A stretch of 64,000 nt of DNA from Pseudoips prasinana (Eukaryota > Arthropoda > Insecta > Lepidoptera > Nolidae). Shown here piece after piece: positions 1-10,510 of this stretch (positions within the stretch are counted from its first letter, which is position 1; each line of letters begins with the position of its first letter). The position numbers and the translations under genes are program-made. The stretch lies in contig OX621234.1 in assembly GCA_951640165.1 (NCBI GenBank), positions 8,437,001 to 8,501,000 on the forward strand, in the 5' to 3' direction. Under the pieces are notes generated by a model. The model saw only the letters and a program-made list of their open reading frames with translations. It did no database searches and had not been told where the DNA came from.

Positions 1-105
1 AAAGCAAATCTCTCCAAATGGCAACATTATAGAAGCTTTGGATGGGTCAATGTCCAGCAGCGACGATATCAAGCTGATGATGATGATACAGATAGAAAAA
101 TAATT
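1..105 (+). repeat. RTE-type LINE 3' tail fragment
   Basis: The sequence resembles the last stretch of the RTE copies elsewhere in the window: an ATGGCAACATTATAGAAGC stretch, then a degenerate CCAGCAGTGGACGT segment and a GATGATGATGAT tail. The window edge cuts it on the left. Only the 3' end is present, so it is a dead 5'-truncated copy. The same ATGGCAACGTTATAG segment recurs near 60900. Confidence 0.65.
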
Positions 106-262
106 AATGAGAACGTCCAAAACATTTAAATAACGGTTTTTTTTAAATGACATAAATAGGAGTCATTTGAAAGACAATTAAAGTTTCTTGAATCACACTT
201 TATAACTATGAATAACTTAGTGAATAATAACTTGGTAATAATCAATTTACCGATAAACTTAA

Positions 263-643
263 CTAACAAAGTTGGATAGAAGAAAAACCAACTACAAAGA
301 AAAAGTAATGATATAGGTTGAAATCATAATAATCTCCTCGGTAAATTTCGTATAAATTGCCGTAGTTGTAAGTGATGGCACAAGGTGAGCGTGCCTTCAG
401 TTCATCGCGTCGAACATCTTGTTCCGAGCGTCGATTCTCCTCAAAGTTTGTGACTTTGTTAAATAAATAATGACTTAATATATAAGTAACAAAACTTAAT
501 ATAGGTGGCGTCAAAGTATCCTTCCAAATCGAAACCGTGCCAAGTAGGCTGGCAGCATTACCACGTTGAATACTGCTTGGCGCCAACACGGAAAAAGACG
601 CATCAGGGCATTGTTTCATTTTCAAAAACTGGTGTAAATTCAA
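263..643 (-). other. Unrecognised open frame, 126 codons
   Basis: This is an uninterrupted frame on the minus strand, starting at an ATG. The N-terminal half is mixed polar/hydrophobic (reads ...SVLAPSSIQRGNAASLLG...). The middle is charged (RRSEQDVRRDELKAR). The C-terminus is aromatic (Tyr/Phe-rich). I recognise no family. The 5' two-thirds looks more protein-like than nearby AT-rich DNA, so it could be a host exon, part of an unknown element or chance. No splice context could be established. Confidence 0.2.
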
Positions 644-698
644 GGTTTTATGTGTAAATATGGTGGATTTTTAGACATAACATCATGGACAACGTACA

Positions 699-927
699 CA
701 AGTGGAGGAAAGTGCCATATGGCCGCGAATTGCGATTTTCTGTGATTAATCTAAAACTCCATATAAGCCTCTAGTAAAGTCTCCACTGCTTTACTGGGGT
801 ACGACAAGGACTACGTATGACTTGACTGTGACAGACTTTACTTGACATGACGAAAATAAATGAAATAATAATATATTTAACGGAAGGCTCATAAGGCTGA
901 AGAAGCCAGAGCCGTAAAACAGAATTA
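699..927 (+). mobile_element. Retroposon family P, plus copy
   Basis: This copy runs from CAAGTGGAGGAAAGTGCC to an A-rich tail after GAAGCCAGAGCCGTAAAAC. A near-identical sequence lies inverted at 27881-28118, where a target-site duplication defines the ends, and a 3' fragment lies at 26324-26385. The A-rich tail and absence of an ORF suggest a SINE or a 5'-truncated LINE end. Confidence 0.75.
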
Positions 928-1736
928 AAAAAATAAAGAAAGAATACTGCTAGGTTTCATTCGTATCAAAGCAATGCTTCTTGCGACCCTCAGTAAGACA
1001 AGCGGGCCGGTTCTTCGTGTATTAACGATTGACATTTGCACAAAATGATCCTAAAAGCTAACTCTCTCTCTTGCATCTGCCATCAGTAAAATCCCTGAGA
1101 CATTTTTCAAACCCGAAAAGCGGTTTGTGCTCCCGCTCGCTCCTAATGTCTGGTGAAGCTGTGAAAGACTCCTAAGCTAACCGTAAACATAAAGTTATCA
1201 AAAAACATTAAACATTTCAACTAAGTTAATAAAAAAATAATAAAATTCGGTATTAATGTTGAAGTAGCTTAATAATAAAATAATTTTATTTTGCCTTTTC
1301 TCAATTTAGTTTCATTGCTAAGTCTTAAAATGGCCAAGTCTAAGTGGGACTTGTACATCGACGTTTCCGTACTTTACGTAGTCTTATACAGAGATATATT
1401 TAGTTATTCAACTACATGATATATTACTTTTTCTAGCCACATTAACCTGGCAGCAGGTTACAGAAAGAAATGAGAAGGGTTCGAAACAATGAGAACAATC
1501 TGATAAAAATAATAATTTATTGTTCTGTCCACTTCCCAACGCACTCGATTATAAAAAGTAAAAGTAGGTAGTTAGAGGGAACTGGCGTGAAAGACTGTTG
1601 TCTTGAATGGGCACCATTCTGGAGATAACGCCTTCTCCTTCGGTAGTTCAGGTCCTCACAGTGGAGTAGTTCACAGGTTCTCTCAAGTGTCAGCCAACTC
1701 ACAAGTCAATAAGTAGTAAGGAGGTGCTAGTTAATT
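928..1736. other. No feature recognised
   Basis: AT-rich sequence with no convincing gene, tRNA-like box or terminal repeat. It contains a short CT-rich run near 1060 (CTCTCTCTTGC). Confidence 0.5.
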
Positions 1737-1844
1737 TTGGGACAACTAACATACTGCCATTTGATCCCAAACCAGGCAAAGCCTGTACTATGGCAACCAG
1801 ACAACTGATAAACAGTTACTCAATCACCTCAAACGTAAACTCAA

Positions 1845-2077
1845 TCTATACTTATATTATAACGAGGTAACGTTTGTGAGTTTGTGACGTTGTATGGGGG
1901 TAATCTCTGGATCTACTGAACCGATTTTCAAAATTATTTCACCAATAGAATTCTACGTTATTGTGGATGATTCATCATCATAATTTTTATTTATCCCGAA
2001 CTTTTAACCCGAATCCCTGCAAATGGGCAGGGACAAAAATATTTATGACGCGGAACGAAGTCCGTGGACACTGCTAG
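1845..2077 (+). mobile_element. Non-autonomous Helitron inside a SINE
   Basis: It begins TCTATACTTATATTATAA and ends with CTAG after GTGGACACTG. An A lies at 1844 and a T at 2078, as expected for Helitron insertion between A and T without target duplication. At 233 bp and with no ORF, it depends on a helper elsewhere. Confidence 0.85.
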
Positions 2078-2194
2078 TAGGTATTATAGATAAATTACAT
2101 GCAAACACAGAAAGAATAATCGTGCTCAAAGATTTGTTCTGAATGGGCATCGAACCAACGTCATCTTAGCAGTCAGGGTCACTAACCACGAAAC

Positions 2195-2621
2195 CAGTGG
2201 TTTTCAACCTGCGGGTCGCGACCCCCGGAGGGTCGCGAAGCCTCTATAGGGAGGTCGCGAAATTTCTATAGGGAAGTTGCAAAATGATGGAAAAGCTAGT
2301 CATAGGGTCGCAAATGAATTTGGGGTATTATGATTAGGCCTGCTGCAAATACATTAAAAGCGCGAAATATAAATTAGCGCGAAGTTCCTAAACTCTGGCT
2401 TGTACTTTGTCTCTTGACAACCACCTAACCTCTGAATGATAAAGTAAATTTTGGTGGAGTGCTTTCTCTTCCAATTCTTCACAAATTTTAATGATGTATT
2501 AATCCGAAACTTATGAAAATGAATAAAAATTTTGCATGTGATACAAAATAAAAGAAACATGAAAAAAGCGGGCACAAAACCGGTAGGGCGGTCGCGTAAT
2601 GAAAAAGGTTGAAAAGCACTG
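2195..2621. mobile_element. hAT-type MITE, long version
   Basis: Terminal inverted repeats are CAGTGGTTTTCAACCT and AGGTTGAAAAGCACTG. Flanks CACGAAAC (2187-2194) and CACTAAAC (2622-2629) match in 7 of 8 positions, fitting the 8-bp duplication of hAT transposition. The outer parts match the shorter copy at 61023-61264 (GGTCGCGACCCC..., TCTATAGGGAAGTT..., CTAGTCATAGGGTCGC). This copy has about 190 bp of extra interior, so the short form is probably an internal-deletion derivative. Confidence 0.88.
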
Positions 2622-2659
2622 CACTAAACCAACAGGCCAGTCAACAAGCCTTAAATCTT

Positions 2660-2895
2660 ACTGAATTACTTATCGTATGGGTATTGGTTACCCTAGTGTC
2701 AGACTTGTTTAAGCCGCCCAGTAGGCCTCTGACATGACTTAACGACTACAAGCGGGAGCAACAGCTTAACGTGCCTCCGCGCGGAGATGCTCAGTAATTT
2801 AACCACTTCAGTGGTCAATTATCTTTGGAATGACCGCGAGCCTGGTTGCTTAACCTCGCCCATCACTTACGGACCGGTGAGAGCAACAAGCGCCT
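2660..2895 (-). repeat. Dispersed repeat family Q
   Basis: TTATCGTATGGG...GTGTCAGACTTGTTTAAGCCGCCCAGTA appears in the opposite orientation around 34590-34640 (TACTGGGCGGCTTGAATAAC...CATACGATAA). It is richer in GC than its surroundings. It is probably a fragment of a larger retroelement; the class is not determined. Confidence 0.55.
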
Positions 2896-3000
2896 CCGCA
2901 TCTATTAAATAAAAAAAAATAGGATTCGATTTCGCTTTAAAAAATCATTATATAGGTATGATCACGAAAAACTGAGAGTGATTTTAACGTCTCATCTTCA

Positions 3001-3130
3001 TCATCATTTCAGCGGAGAGACTTCCACTGCTTGACAAAGGCCGCCCCAAAGATCGATTCGATCGATCGATCGATCGATCGAAAGAGGCTCAAGACCGGCA
3101 ATTGTGAACAATTGCCGGTCTTGAGCTATT
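3001..3130 (-). repeat. RTE LINE 3' fragment with ATCG microsatellite
   Basis: CATCATCATTTCAGC, then CCACTGCTTGACAAAGGC, match the reversed 3' end of RTE copies (compare 49518 and 60325). The element's usual interior is replaced by a (GATC)n run at 3053-3081 and by an inverted duplication of CAATTGCCGGTCTTGAGC. Confidence 0.7.
3087..3126. repeat. Perfect palindrome, 19-bp arms
   Basis: Arms GCTCAAGACCGGCAATTGT and its exact reverse complement are separated by 2 nt. The right arm is ordinary RTE sequence; the left arm is an inverted extra copy of it. Confidence 0.95.
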
Positions 3131-3183
3131 AGCATCGTTGTATTTGAACGTATATACAAAAATAAACATACTCCGATTGATAA

Positions 3184-3549
3184 TTTTTAGGGTTCCGTAT
3201 CGTACCCATACATGTGGGGAATCTATGGATAGGTCTTCAAAAATCATATTGAGGTTTGTAATATCATTTTTGTCTAAACTGAATAGTTTGCGCTAGAGAC
3301 ACTTCCAAAGTGGTAAAATGAGTGTCCCCCCCCCCTGTAACTTCTAAAATAAGAGAATGATAAAACTAAAAAAAATATATGATGTACATTACTATAGAAA
3401 CTAACAACGAAAATTGGTTTGAACGAGATCTAGCAAGTAGTTTTTTTTTAATAAGTTATAAACCGCAATTTGCTTTCATTTAATCAACTGAAATACTTGC
3501 TGCTACGGAACCCTTCATGTGCGAGTCCGACTCGCACTTGGCCGGTTTT
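3184..3549 (-). mobile_element. Repeat R, internally deleted copy
   Basis: On the minus strand it reads CCGGCCAAGTGCGAGTCGG...GGGTTCCGTAGCAGCAAG...TACGGAACCCTAAAAA. It carries the family's C/G run (3327-3336) but lacks the GACAGACAG segment seen in full copies (57509 and 61493). R has no ORF. The first GGGTTCCGTA and last TACGGAACCC are an internal inverted pair. Confidence 0.85.
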
Positions 3550-3853
3550 GTGTTATAGCATCAGTAGTAAGTTGGTTGGACAAATTAACGGACAGACGAA
3601 CAGAGGGTAACCATATATTTAATTTTTAAACGATTTCAATAAAGTACTGGGTTCTCAATACGACAGTTTGTTAATTTTTGTATGAGTTTCGCACGTTTTC
3701 TCTGGCCTTTGTGAACCTATATCAATAGTGATTTCTTCGTTTTATAGGATATCCTGCCGTGATAAATACTTTCATTTAATTTTGGGGTAATCACATTATT
3801 AACTAAAGATTCATAAAGAATAGCTAAAGTCGGTTTACTTAGCTACTTTAATA
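3550..3853. other. No feature recognised
   Basis: AT-rich sequence with no supported gene or repeat boundary. Confidence 0.5.
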
Positions 3854-4240
3854 ACAGTAGAATAGAATAGAATGAACTTTATTGTGGCACATAGGTTACA
3901 TATGGATGTTATTTACAAGTTTAGTCCAACTAAGACCCAATACACAATATCTATACATATAAAAATCAATGCTACTTTTCGTTGTAATGTTATAACTCAA
4001 CAACGCCTTTACCGATTTGGCTAATTTTGGTCGTGAATTATTAGTGGAAGTCCAGGGAAGGTTTGTACGTAGAGAAAATTTAAAAAAAGTCTTGAATAAG
4101 TGTAAAATCAACATCTTTTAGCAATTTAAATGAACTTAATAATTAATTTTTTTATTACTATGCCTTATACGTAGCGAAGCGCGTACCGTGCCGCTAGTAC
4201 AATATATTTAGTAATTATTGGTTAACCTATAATACTAGAT
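3854..4240 (-). repeat. LINE 3' tail (AGAAT)n, interrupted by Helitron
   Basis: AATAGAATAGAATGAACTTTATTG read on the minus strand is an AATAAAG-type 3' end followed by (ATTCT)n, the usual ending of a CR1/Jockey-like retroposon. The Helitron at 3950-4197 interrupts it. The upstream limit (right side) is uncertain. Confidence 0.5.
3950..4197 (+). mobile_element. Non-autonomous Helitron, family of 35123-35391
   Basis: Starts TCTATACATATAAAAATCAATG and ends GTACCGTGCCGCTAG, between A (3949) and T (4198). The interior is nearly identical in sequence, inverted, to 35123-35391, so both are recent copies of one 250-270 bp family. An apparent open frame here recurs in the sister copy only because the DNA is conserved. 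Confidence 0.9.
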
Positions 4241-4753
4241 ATATCTACTAGTCTAAACGACAGATTAGATATAGAGAGAGGTGAAAACACCAAAACCCGA
4301 CCCCTGTACACACATGAAATAAAACTCAAAATGTCAGCAATGTCCCCAGAGAGAGCATGTGATGTGGCACGCGTCGAACGGATCGCAAATATATTAGATT
4401 ATGCATTTTGAACGGACATACGATATCGGTTTTCTATATACAACCTTTTTATTTAACCCTACATTCTATTTTAGTATTTTTTTCCCAGTCCACCCTACAT
4501 GTTTCCGACGTGAGATTTTAAAGCTTCACTTTTTTATGTTTTGTTCAGATATGGGAACACTAAAAATAGGGACGGAATTTTATAAATATTTTTGTAGTAT
4601 TTATACATAGTGATGGCCCTGATTTTGCTTAGCATAAGTCTATGTCCAAGTAGTTTAAACACCAACAAGTAGCTCTCACTATAAATCCATTATCCAATAT
4701 TTACCTACCTTGTCTGGACGATATTGTGACTTGTGATAAGGCATAGTTAATAA
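4241..4753. other. No feature recognised
   Basis: AT-rich DNA; the 69-codon plus-strand open frame at 4401-4610 has no recognisable domain. Confidence 0.5.
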
Positions 4754-4843
4754 CAATAAATACGTACAAAGTAAAAAGTATACCAATAAATACGTACAGA
4801 ATAAAAAGTATACCAATAAATACGTACAAAGTAAAAAGTACAC
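4754..4843. repeat. 30-bp minisatellite, 3 units
   Basis: Three tandem units of CAATAAATACGTACAAAGTA + AAAAGTATAC at 4754, 4784 and 4814, with one to three differences each. The period is a multiple of three, so the minus strand stays open through the array and would encode a hydrophobic 10-residue repeat (LYVFIGILFT-like). Confidence 0.95.
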
Positions 4844-5074
4844 AATGAGTAGGAGTACTGGACACTTTTTGCTTTGTATTTGTATTTAATATTAGATCTA
4901 TTGGTATTAAATAAAAACAAAACATATATTTCACAAAACAGATCCTTAGTTGTCTGATTATACTAGTAGATAATAAAATAACTGTACATCTACAGTTCTA
5001 CAATACATCTATCTGCCATAATTTTTTACAACTATTCTATTCTGAGTCTGGATGGACTTAGTGCTTAGGAATTA

Positions 5075-5335
5075 TTGTCTTTAAAAATCATTATTGTATT
5101 AATTAGGCACAGAAATAGATATACGATTACTAATAAAATAATGAAACTTAAGCTAGCTAAATATCGTTACCATTATAAAATAAATCTTATTGTAAATTAT
5201 TTCCGTGTACCTAAATATCTATATGTACCTAGAAATAATTATATATTACTACAAACATGTTCTGACTTTACAAGCGCTTTTTTCTAGTCTACGTGAATAA
5301 AAACCTTTTTATTTTATTTTATTTATTTATTTAAA
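5075..5335 (+). mobile_element. Retroposon family F1, plus copy
   Basis: Contains ATTACTACAAACATGTTCTG, then GTGAATAAAAACCTTTTT and an (ATTTT)n tail. The same 3' end occurs at 7010, 36903, 50668 (reversed) and 59570 (plus). AATAAA just before a simple-repeat tail indicates a LINE-type 3' terminus. No coding sequence is left. The stretch CTATATGTACCTAGAAATAA (5219-5238) is the empty-site equivalent of the MITE insertion at 59654. Confidence 0.75.
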
Positions 5336-5504
5336 CTGTAAATTTATTTTATTAATTACGGAATTAAACAGACTTTAGACTACTAATAAAGAAATAAGAG
5401 ACGTAGGGGACAACGTTCATTCGCTCATAGATCAGCCCGACTGGGGAAGTACCTTACAGAAGACATACCTTAATAATAACATTAATAATTTTAATGTTGT
5501 ATTT

Positions 5505-5672
5505 CTCCATGTGAGTAAGGTCGCCAGAGCTCATCAGGAACACTTGTTTGCTGACTCTCAAAACCGGCAACGCACCCGCGACTCCTCTGGTGTTGCGAGT
5601 GTCCATGGGCGGCGGTGATCACTTACCATTAGGTGACCCACTTGCTCGTTTGTCGCCCGCTGGTGTAAAACA
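5505..5672 (-). mobile_element. SINE-like repeat S5
   Basis: Reads CCGGCAACGCACCCGCGACTCC...GTTGCGAGTGTCCATGGGCG, then GGTGATCACTTACCATTAGG. Related copies lie at 12955-13070 and 15985-16125. Orientation is assigned from GGTAAGTGATCACC, read on the minus strand, which is a common form in lepidopteran repeats. Confidence 0.65.
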
Positions 5673-6858
5673 AAAACAATTTAACGTTGTTATTAAATTG
5701 TTTGCCATGAAACTTTAAATATAAAATGTAAGGGAAAAATCACAGCTAAGCCTGAAAATGTGAATCTTGCTTTTCAGTAAACAAAATAATACAGTTCCAG
5801 GAAAGTACTACCCAGAAAACTTTACTACGGGTCTAGTGTTGTACCTGTCAAACCGCTATCACCAATTAGTGCGGTGACATTAATTGTGATGTAAACTTCG
5901 GCTATGGAGGGGGAACCTCCGAGGCACGTGTAAGCCACGCGCCCAAATTTTGGGGCTTTTACCCTACTCAACTCACCCGACTTAACTTGAACTCCCCCGT
6001 TTCTCTGTAGAAATTCCTCCCGGTAAAATGTCGGGAGCCAACGGGGTAGTTAGTAGGAGTTAGTGGGATCAACGTGAAACTGGTACTTAGTGCTCGAACT
6101 TCAATGTAAGAGCACTTATCTGTTATTTCTTTATTGTTGTAATTTTCGGGGACAGTTGAGTGCTTAAGACTGCATACATTTTGGCTGTTAACAAAATTTT
6201 CGTTTTATAGCGAAGTTCCCTGGCCGTTTTTCCACAATTAACGTGCCCGCTTTTCTAGGGACGTAACTATTATTTATTGTATTGTTTGGTATTTTTTTTT
6301 ATGTTTGATCGCTCTAGAGGTAGGTAGGTAAGAAAGTATATAACATGTAACGTAATTAACGCACACCCTCAGACACCCCAATTAGAATATTATGTTGTAA
6401 TCATAATACATACACAAAATTTTTTATTTGACATGTATATGCATCGTTATTTACTAAATTAGTTTCTTGGAATAAAGTTTACTTTTCTTTATTTTGTGTT
6501 GAATGATGGAATTTGTATGAAAACAAATAAAACTGCGATTTAAAAGTCTTATTACTTTGACTTACGGTCCATTTCAATTTCTTTTGACTGTACAGGGTTA
6601 AAATAACGATAATTTCCGTCATTTCTAAAAATAATTTATATTTGGAATAAAAAATTACCTATATTAAAAATGATATAAATCGATTCAGTAAACGGTCCTG
6701 AACAAACTATTATCAGGATGTGCGTTAATTAAGTTACATGTTGTATATGGCACCGTAACCGAGCATAAAAATCCTGTTGGAATTTTCTGCAAGGAACAAT
6801 TCTCACCGGCTGTCTGTGTCTTGCTTTTATTACGGCTCTAAACCGCCAAATCAGCAAA
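5673..6858. other. No gene recognised; one GC-richer patch
   Basis: Mostly AT-rich. A patch at about 5860-6060 (GGCTATGGAGGGGGAACCTC, CTCCCGGTAAAATGTCGGG) is more GC-rich than its surroundings and may be an old element. No coding frame is supported. Confidence 0.45.
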
Positions 6859-6999
6859 ATGAGTGAAATCTGTATTAATGTTATGAGCTGGCCAGTAATA
6901 ATCCCGGATATGAATCGCATAGAACACCTATGGGTTGACTTCAAGAGACGAATCAGAACGAGAGATCCTTCACCAGAGACGCTTAGCTATCTTAGTTAA
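6859..6999 (+). pseudogene. Tc1-like transposase C-terminal fragment
   Basis: The plus strand encodes VMSWPVIIPDMNRIEHLWVD followed by FKRRIRTRDPSPETL and a stop. This matches the Tc1 transposase block WPARSPDLNPIEHLWD, which carries the last catalytic acidic residue region (established for the Tc1/mariner superfamily). Several conserved positions are changed. The N-terminal DNA-binding and earlier DDE parts are not readable upstream. A retroposon F1 tail begins 10 bp downstream. It is a decayed fragment with no likely activity. Confidence 0.85.
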
Positions 7000-7009
7000 C
7001 TATGCAAGA

Positions 7010-7325
7010 ATAAAATAAAATAAAAAAGGTTTTTATTCACGTAGACTTTAAAAAAGCGCTTGTATATAGTCAGAACATGTTTGTAGTAATACAGTTAATA
7101 TTTCTAGTTACTTATTACAGATATTTAGGTACACGGAATGTTACAACATTTATACAATTTATTTAATAATGGTAGTGACATTTAGCTAGCTTGTATTAAG
7201 TTATTGTCAAGGAGATTATGTTTAGTTGAAGTTTATAATATTATGTATTGAAATTGAAATTTTACTACATATTGTCTGAATGGTTCTGTCTATATTAAGG
7301 TATGAATTCAGTATTATTATTATAT
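7010..7325 (-). mobile_element. Retroposon family F1, minus copy
   Basis: Starts with the reversed tail (AATAAAATAAAATAAAAAAGG, TTTTTATTCACGTAGAC) and continues through CAGAACATGTTTGTAGTAAT, CATATTGTCTGAATGGTTCTG and GTATGAATTCAGTATTATTA. It gives the uninterrupted order of blocks that flank the LINE at 50.8-55.0 kb. Confidence 0.75.
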
Positions 7326-7515
7326 ATAGACCTTGTGTTTAAAACGACGGTCGCGCTTTAATGCTACCACCGGATCCAATGCGCCCCAACTGAGAAGAAC
7401 CAGCAAAACAAACTCAGCAGGTTCATCTACTACCGGTTTCAACACGGCCCAGTTGAGACGGTCCGGCGAAACATACTCAAGCGGGCATGAACACGGGATT
7501 TGGTCCACTTAAAGT
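7326..7515 (-). repeat. GC-richer repeat patch next to F1
   Basis: The CGAAACATACTCAAGCGGGC motif has a relative near 37990 (CAAAACATACTCAAG). It could be a more 5' part of F1 or a separate element. The 62-codon minus-strand open frame matches nothing I know. Confidence 0.35.
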
Positions 7516-8080
7516 AATTATTTGTAGGCAAACACAATATCTGCTCGATCGGTTGTCTGAATGAATATTAATTTAGATTATATTTAGGAAAAAAAAAGAA
7601 AAACATTGAAAAAAATAACATTATTCATTTTGAGACAGTGGGATAATATCCTACAACGCAAAGATTGTGGCTCTGATCCATTCCATTAAAAACGACATGG
7701 TAGCAATCATTACCAGGCCTACATCATTACCAAGGTCATGAAATACGAGACACTTTTGTTTCAAGTCTTTGTTTCTAACATTTTACAAATTCTTCTTTAA
7801 GGTTAAACACGTGTAACTAAACAAATTTAATTTAATTTGAAACATTAATTAATATCTTTTGATGATTCTTTAGCAACAGTTAGAAGTATAATTTCTTCGA
7901 ATTTCTTACTTAGAACTCTGCCTTCCAAGTATTATATAACATTTCTTACAGCTCTTTTTTATTTTATCCCTTTTTATGTTAATATGACAACATGATTATT
8001 TAATATTTTGCAACGTATTTGTAACCTAAAGGTGTAAGGCATGTTCAAAAAATACTTGTGTGTACTTATGTACACGCGTT
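7516..8080. other. No feature recognised
   Basis: AT-rich sequence without supported genes or repeats. Confidence 0.5.
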
Positions 8081-8081
8081 A

Positions 8082-8318
8082 GAAGTTATACTTCTTAATA
8101 TACAACTTGAACATAGTTATCAATTTTCATACCACCTAGAACTAACGTCATGCTGTTATTTTTACGATGCGCGCGCATCGTAAAAATTCACTCTCATACA
8201 TTTTCATACCACCTAGAACCAACTTCATGCTGTTAAATTTTTTGGTGTCGGTGTGCGCGCGCATCGTAAAAATTCACTCTCATAATTTTTTCCATCGCGC
8301 CAAAAGAGGTATAACTTC
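8082..8318. mobile_element. MITE-like element with internal duplication
   Basis: Outer inverted repeat GAAGTTATAC (8082-8091) and GTATAACTTC (8309-8318). Inside, a unit of about 75-88 bp occurs twice: TTTTCATACCACCTAGAAC, then a TTCATGCTGTTA block, then GCGCGCGCATCGTAAAAATT, then CACTCTCATA. The first unit has a perfect 30-bp palindrome at 8158-8187 (ATTTTTACGATGCGC and its complement). The apparent open frame (8167-8352) is a by-product of the duplicated DNA. Confidence 0.6.
8158..8187. repeat. Perfect 30-bp palindrome, zero loop
   Basis: ATTTTTACGATGCGC is followed directly by its reverse complement. The CG-rich centre GCGCGCGC contrasts with the AT-rich surroundings. Confidence 0.95.
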
Positions 8319-10510
8319 AATAATATATTCTAATCTTATTTTCTATATATAGACTATTCTACCTGAACAACATTTTATTTAAAATTTACTTACATCATCA
8401 AACATGTTTCCGTAGCTACACTATAGTGAACACCCGGTTTTTCCGTTCCATTTCTAGCGCATTTTACTATGGACATCCCCATCTTTTATTTTACCCACGG
8501 CAAGGGAAATTACCTTTAATATCTCTATTAAAAAAATTAAAAAATAATATTTCATGAAAGAGCTCTAGCAGTAACGAAGACTACAATTATTTGCACGGAA
8601 ACGTGACCCCGGTACTTTGAAGGCTTGTAATGTAAAATTAAAATCAATTTGGTGATATTTTACAATTCTGTTTCATTATGTGATTAGGAGCCATCGATAT
8701 AAATTCATGACCAGGGGCACAGCTCTCAGCCATGGTATTCACATTGAACAGTTATTAGAATGTTAAGGCCCTGCTATTACTTATCTATTAACAATCCAGT
8801 TTGAAAGTGAAATCATCGAAATTACAAGGTTAGTCCTGTTATAATTGAGTTATTCGGCATATAGGTACCATAAAATACCTCTAGGTACTTTACATGTTCC
8901 ACACTGTAGACTCCTCGCAACACTGGCGCATTAAAATTCTAAACCCGCATTCAATGAAACAGAATATGGTAAGAGGCACCGAATCGTTATCCTCGGGGTT
9001 TAATTATATCTTTGTGGTGGAAAAAAGAATATTTCATAGTCCTCAGGGAATGTCCTGAATGGAAGGACTACGATAAGCGCGCTTGATAACATCTGAGCAA
9101 ATACTGGCGGCGGTACACTTTGGGTCCATGTTTACACTTGCATGCGTCGCATAATTAGACTTATATTTTTTTGTTGTCTTTAGAAAATAAAATCTAATTA
9201 ATTTAGTTTATCGCAGACTTCGCTTTCTTATACGCTTTTTTATATATTTTATTTATTAAGGGGAACACTGTACTGTATTTTTCAATTTAGATTTTACAGG
9301 TACATTTGGGATGTAAAAGTTATTTACATGCTAACACTACAGCGATATCAATAATTTTTAGTTGAATTCTATTTATTAAATTATGATCCTTAATCTAAAA
9401 CATCTTCTTTTTTGTGTCGATAGCACAAGAGATACATAATTGTAACAACAGATAGGAATATATTTACTTAGACATTTTCGATATTGACAGAAGTACCCCT
9501 TATCATATTATGCATAAATAAATACATCCACTTAACTGGAAAAATAATGTACACTATATAGAATGTCTTTTAGATACTTGCTTAAACTCTATCCTGTTTA
9601 TTTTCAATTTAAACCAACAGAAACGGTCGTGTTAAAAGAAATTCAGAAAACAATTCCCCGTTTATGATATTGTTAGGACATCTAAAAGTGTAATAAAGAT
9701 CCTCCAACGAAACAAGTTCAACACAACAATTTTACAACACCAAAACTTCCGAAAAAGCTCAGAACTTGGTTCTAATATGTGTCCAATCTCCTTGCTATAA
9801 ACTTGCCCCGCCGACTCGCACCCGTTTCCCAGTGATTTCTTCTTGATATTTTATTTAAGAGATTAAGCTTCGTTCTGCAGGTCGTTACAGTGTTCCCTCC
9901 ATTTTATGGTACCATTTCGAGGGCCAGCAAATATTGTACAGCTGACGTATCGCCTTTTCCAAATTGTTTCTTTGTTCAAACAAATTAAGATTTGCAAGTT
10001 TCGGTAGTAAATTGTTATGATATGCGAGGACGTTAGTTCTTTCTTTCTTTCTTATCGTCGGGGAGCTGGGGAACGTTGTAAAGTTGGAATTATGAAACTT
10101 TGTGGAAATTGTCAGACGCTGAGAGCAGTGTAAAATAAAATAATTGTTTTACGCGGACCGCTTCCATTCCCCTTTTTGAATAACTCACAAACTAAATATA
10201 TTTTGATTAAACATGTTTAGTTTGTGCGTTATAATAGTAAATATGTTATGATTATGCGCTATTAAATAGACAACTCATTGTAAATTACAATGTTGTAATA
10301 TTAGCATATTTGACTGAGTGCTTTAGTTTGTATTATCTTTTTGAAGGGGTCCTTATTGAAGAAGTTATTATCTGGTTCCTATATATTTTGATATATACCA
10401 CGTTTTAGCATCTAATGTATTATTTTCGTTTCTGTAAAACTAACAATATTGAAAACATATTTACACAGTTTGCATATTATAAGTTCCTTACTTATGAACT
10501 TACCGTTTTA
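8319..10510. other. 2.2-kb stretch with no gene recognised
   Basis: AT-rich and apparently single-copy within this window. It has one imperfect hairpin (CACAAACTAAA at 10186-10196 with TTTAGTTTGTG at 10216-10226). No open frame has recognisable motifs. It is probably intergenic or intronic host DNA. Confidence 0.5.

Larger units (their letters stand above)
1737..2646 (-). mobile_element. tRNA-headed SINE (S2-like), split by two insertions
   Basis: The 3' part (1737-1844) is the reverse complement of the S2 tail (GGGAC...CCATTTGATCCCAAACC...AACTGATA). The tRNA-like head lies at the other end (2078-2194 and 2622-2646). Read on the minus strand and rejoined, it gives a box-A-like TTGGTTTAGTGGTTAGTG and a box-B-like GGTTCGATGCC. 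A Helitron (1845-2077) and a hAT-type MITE (2195-2621) interrupt it. The SINE is therefore the oldest of the three. Confidence 0.75.
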
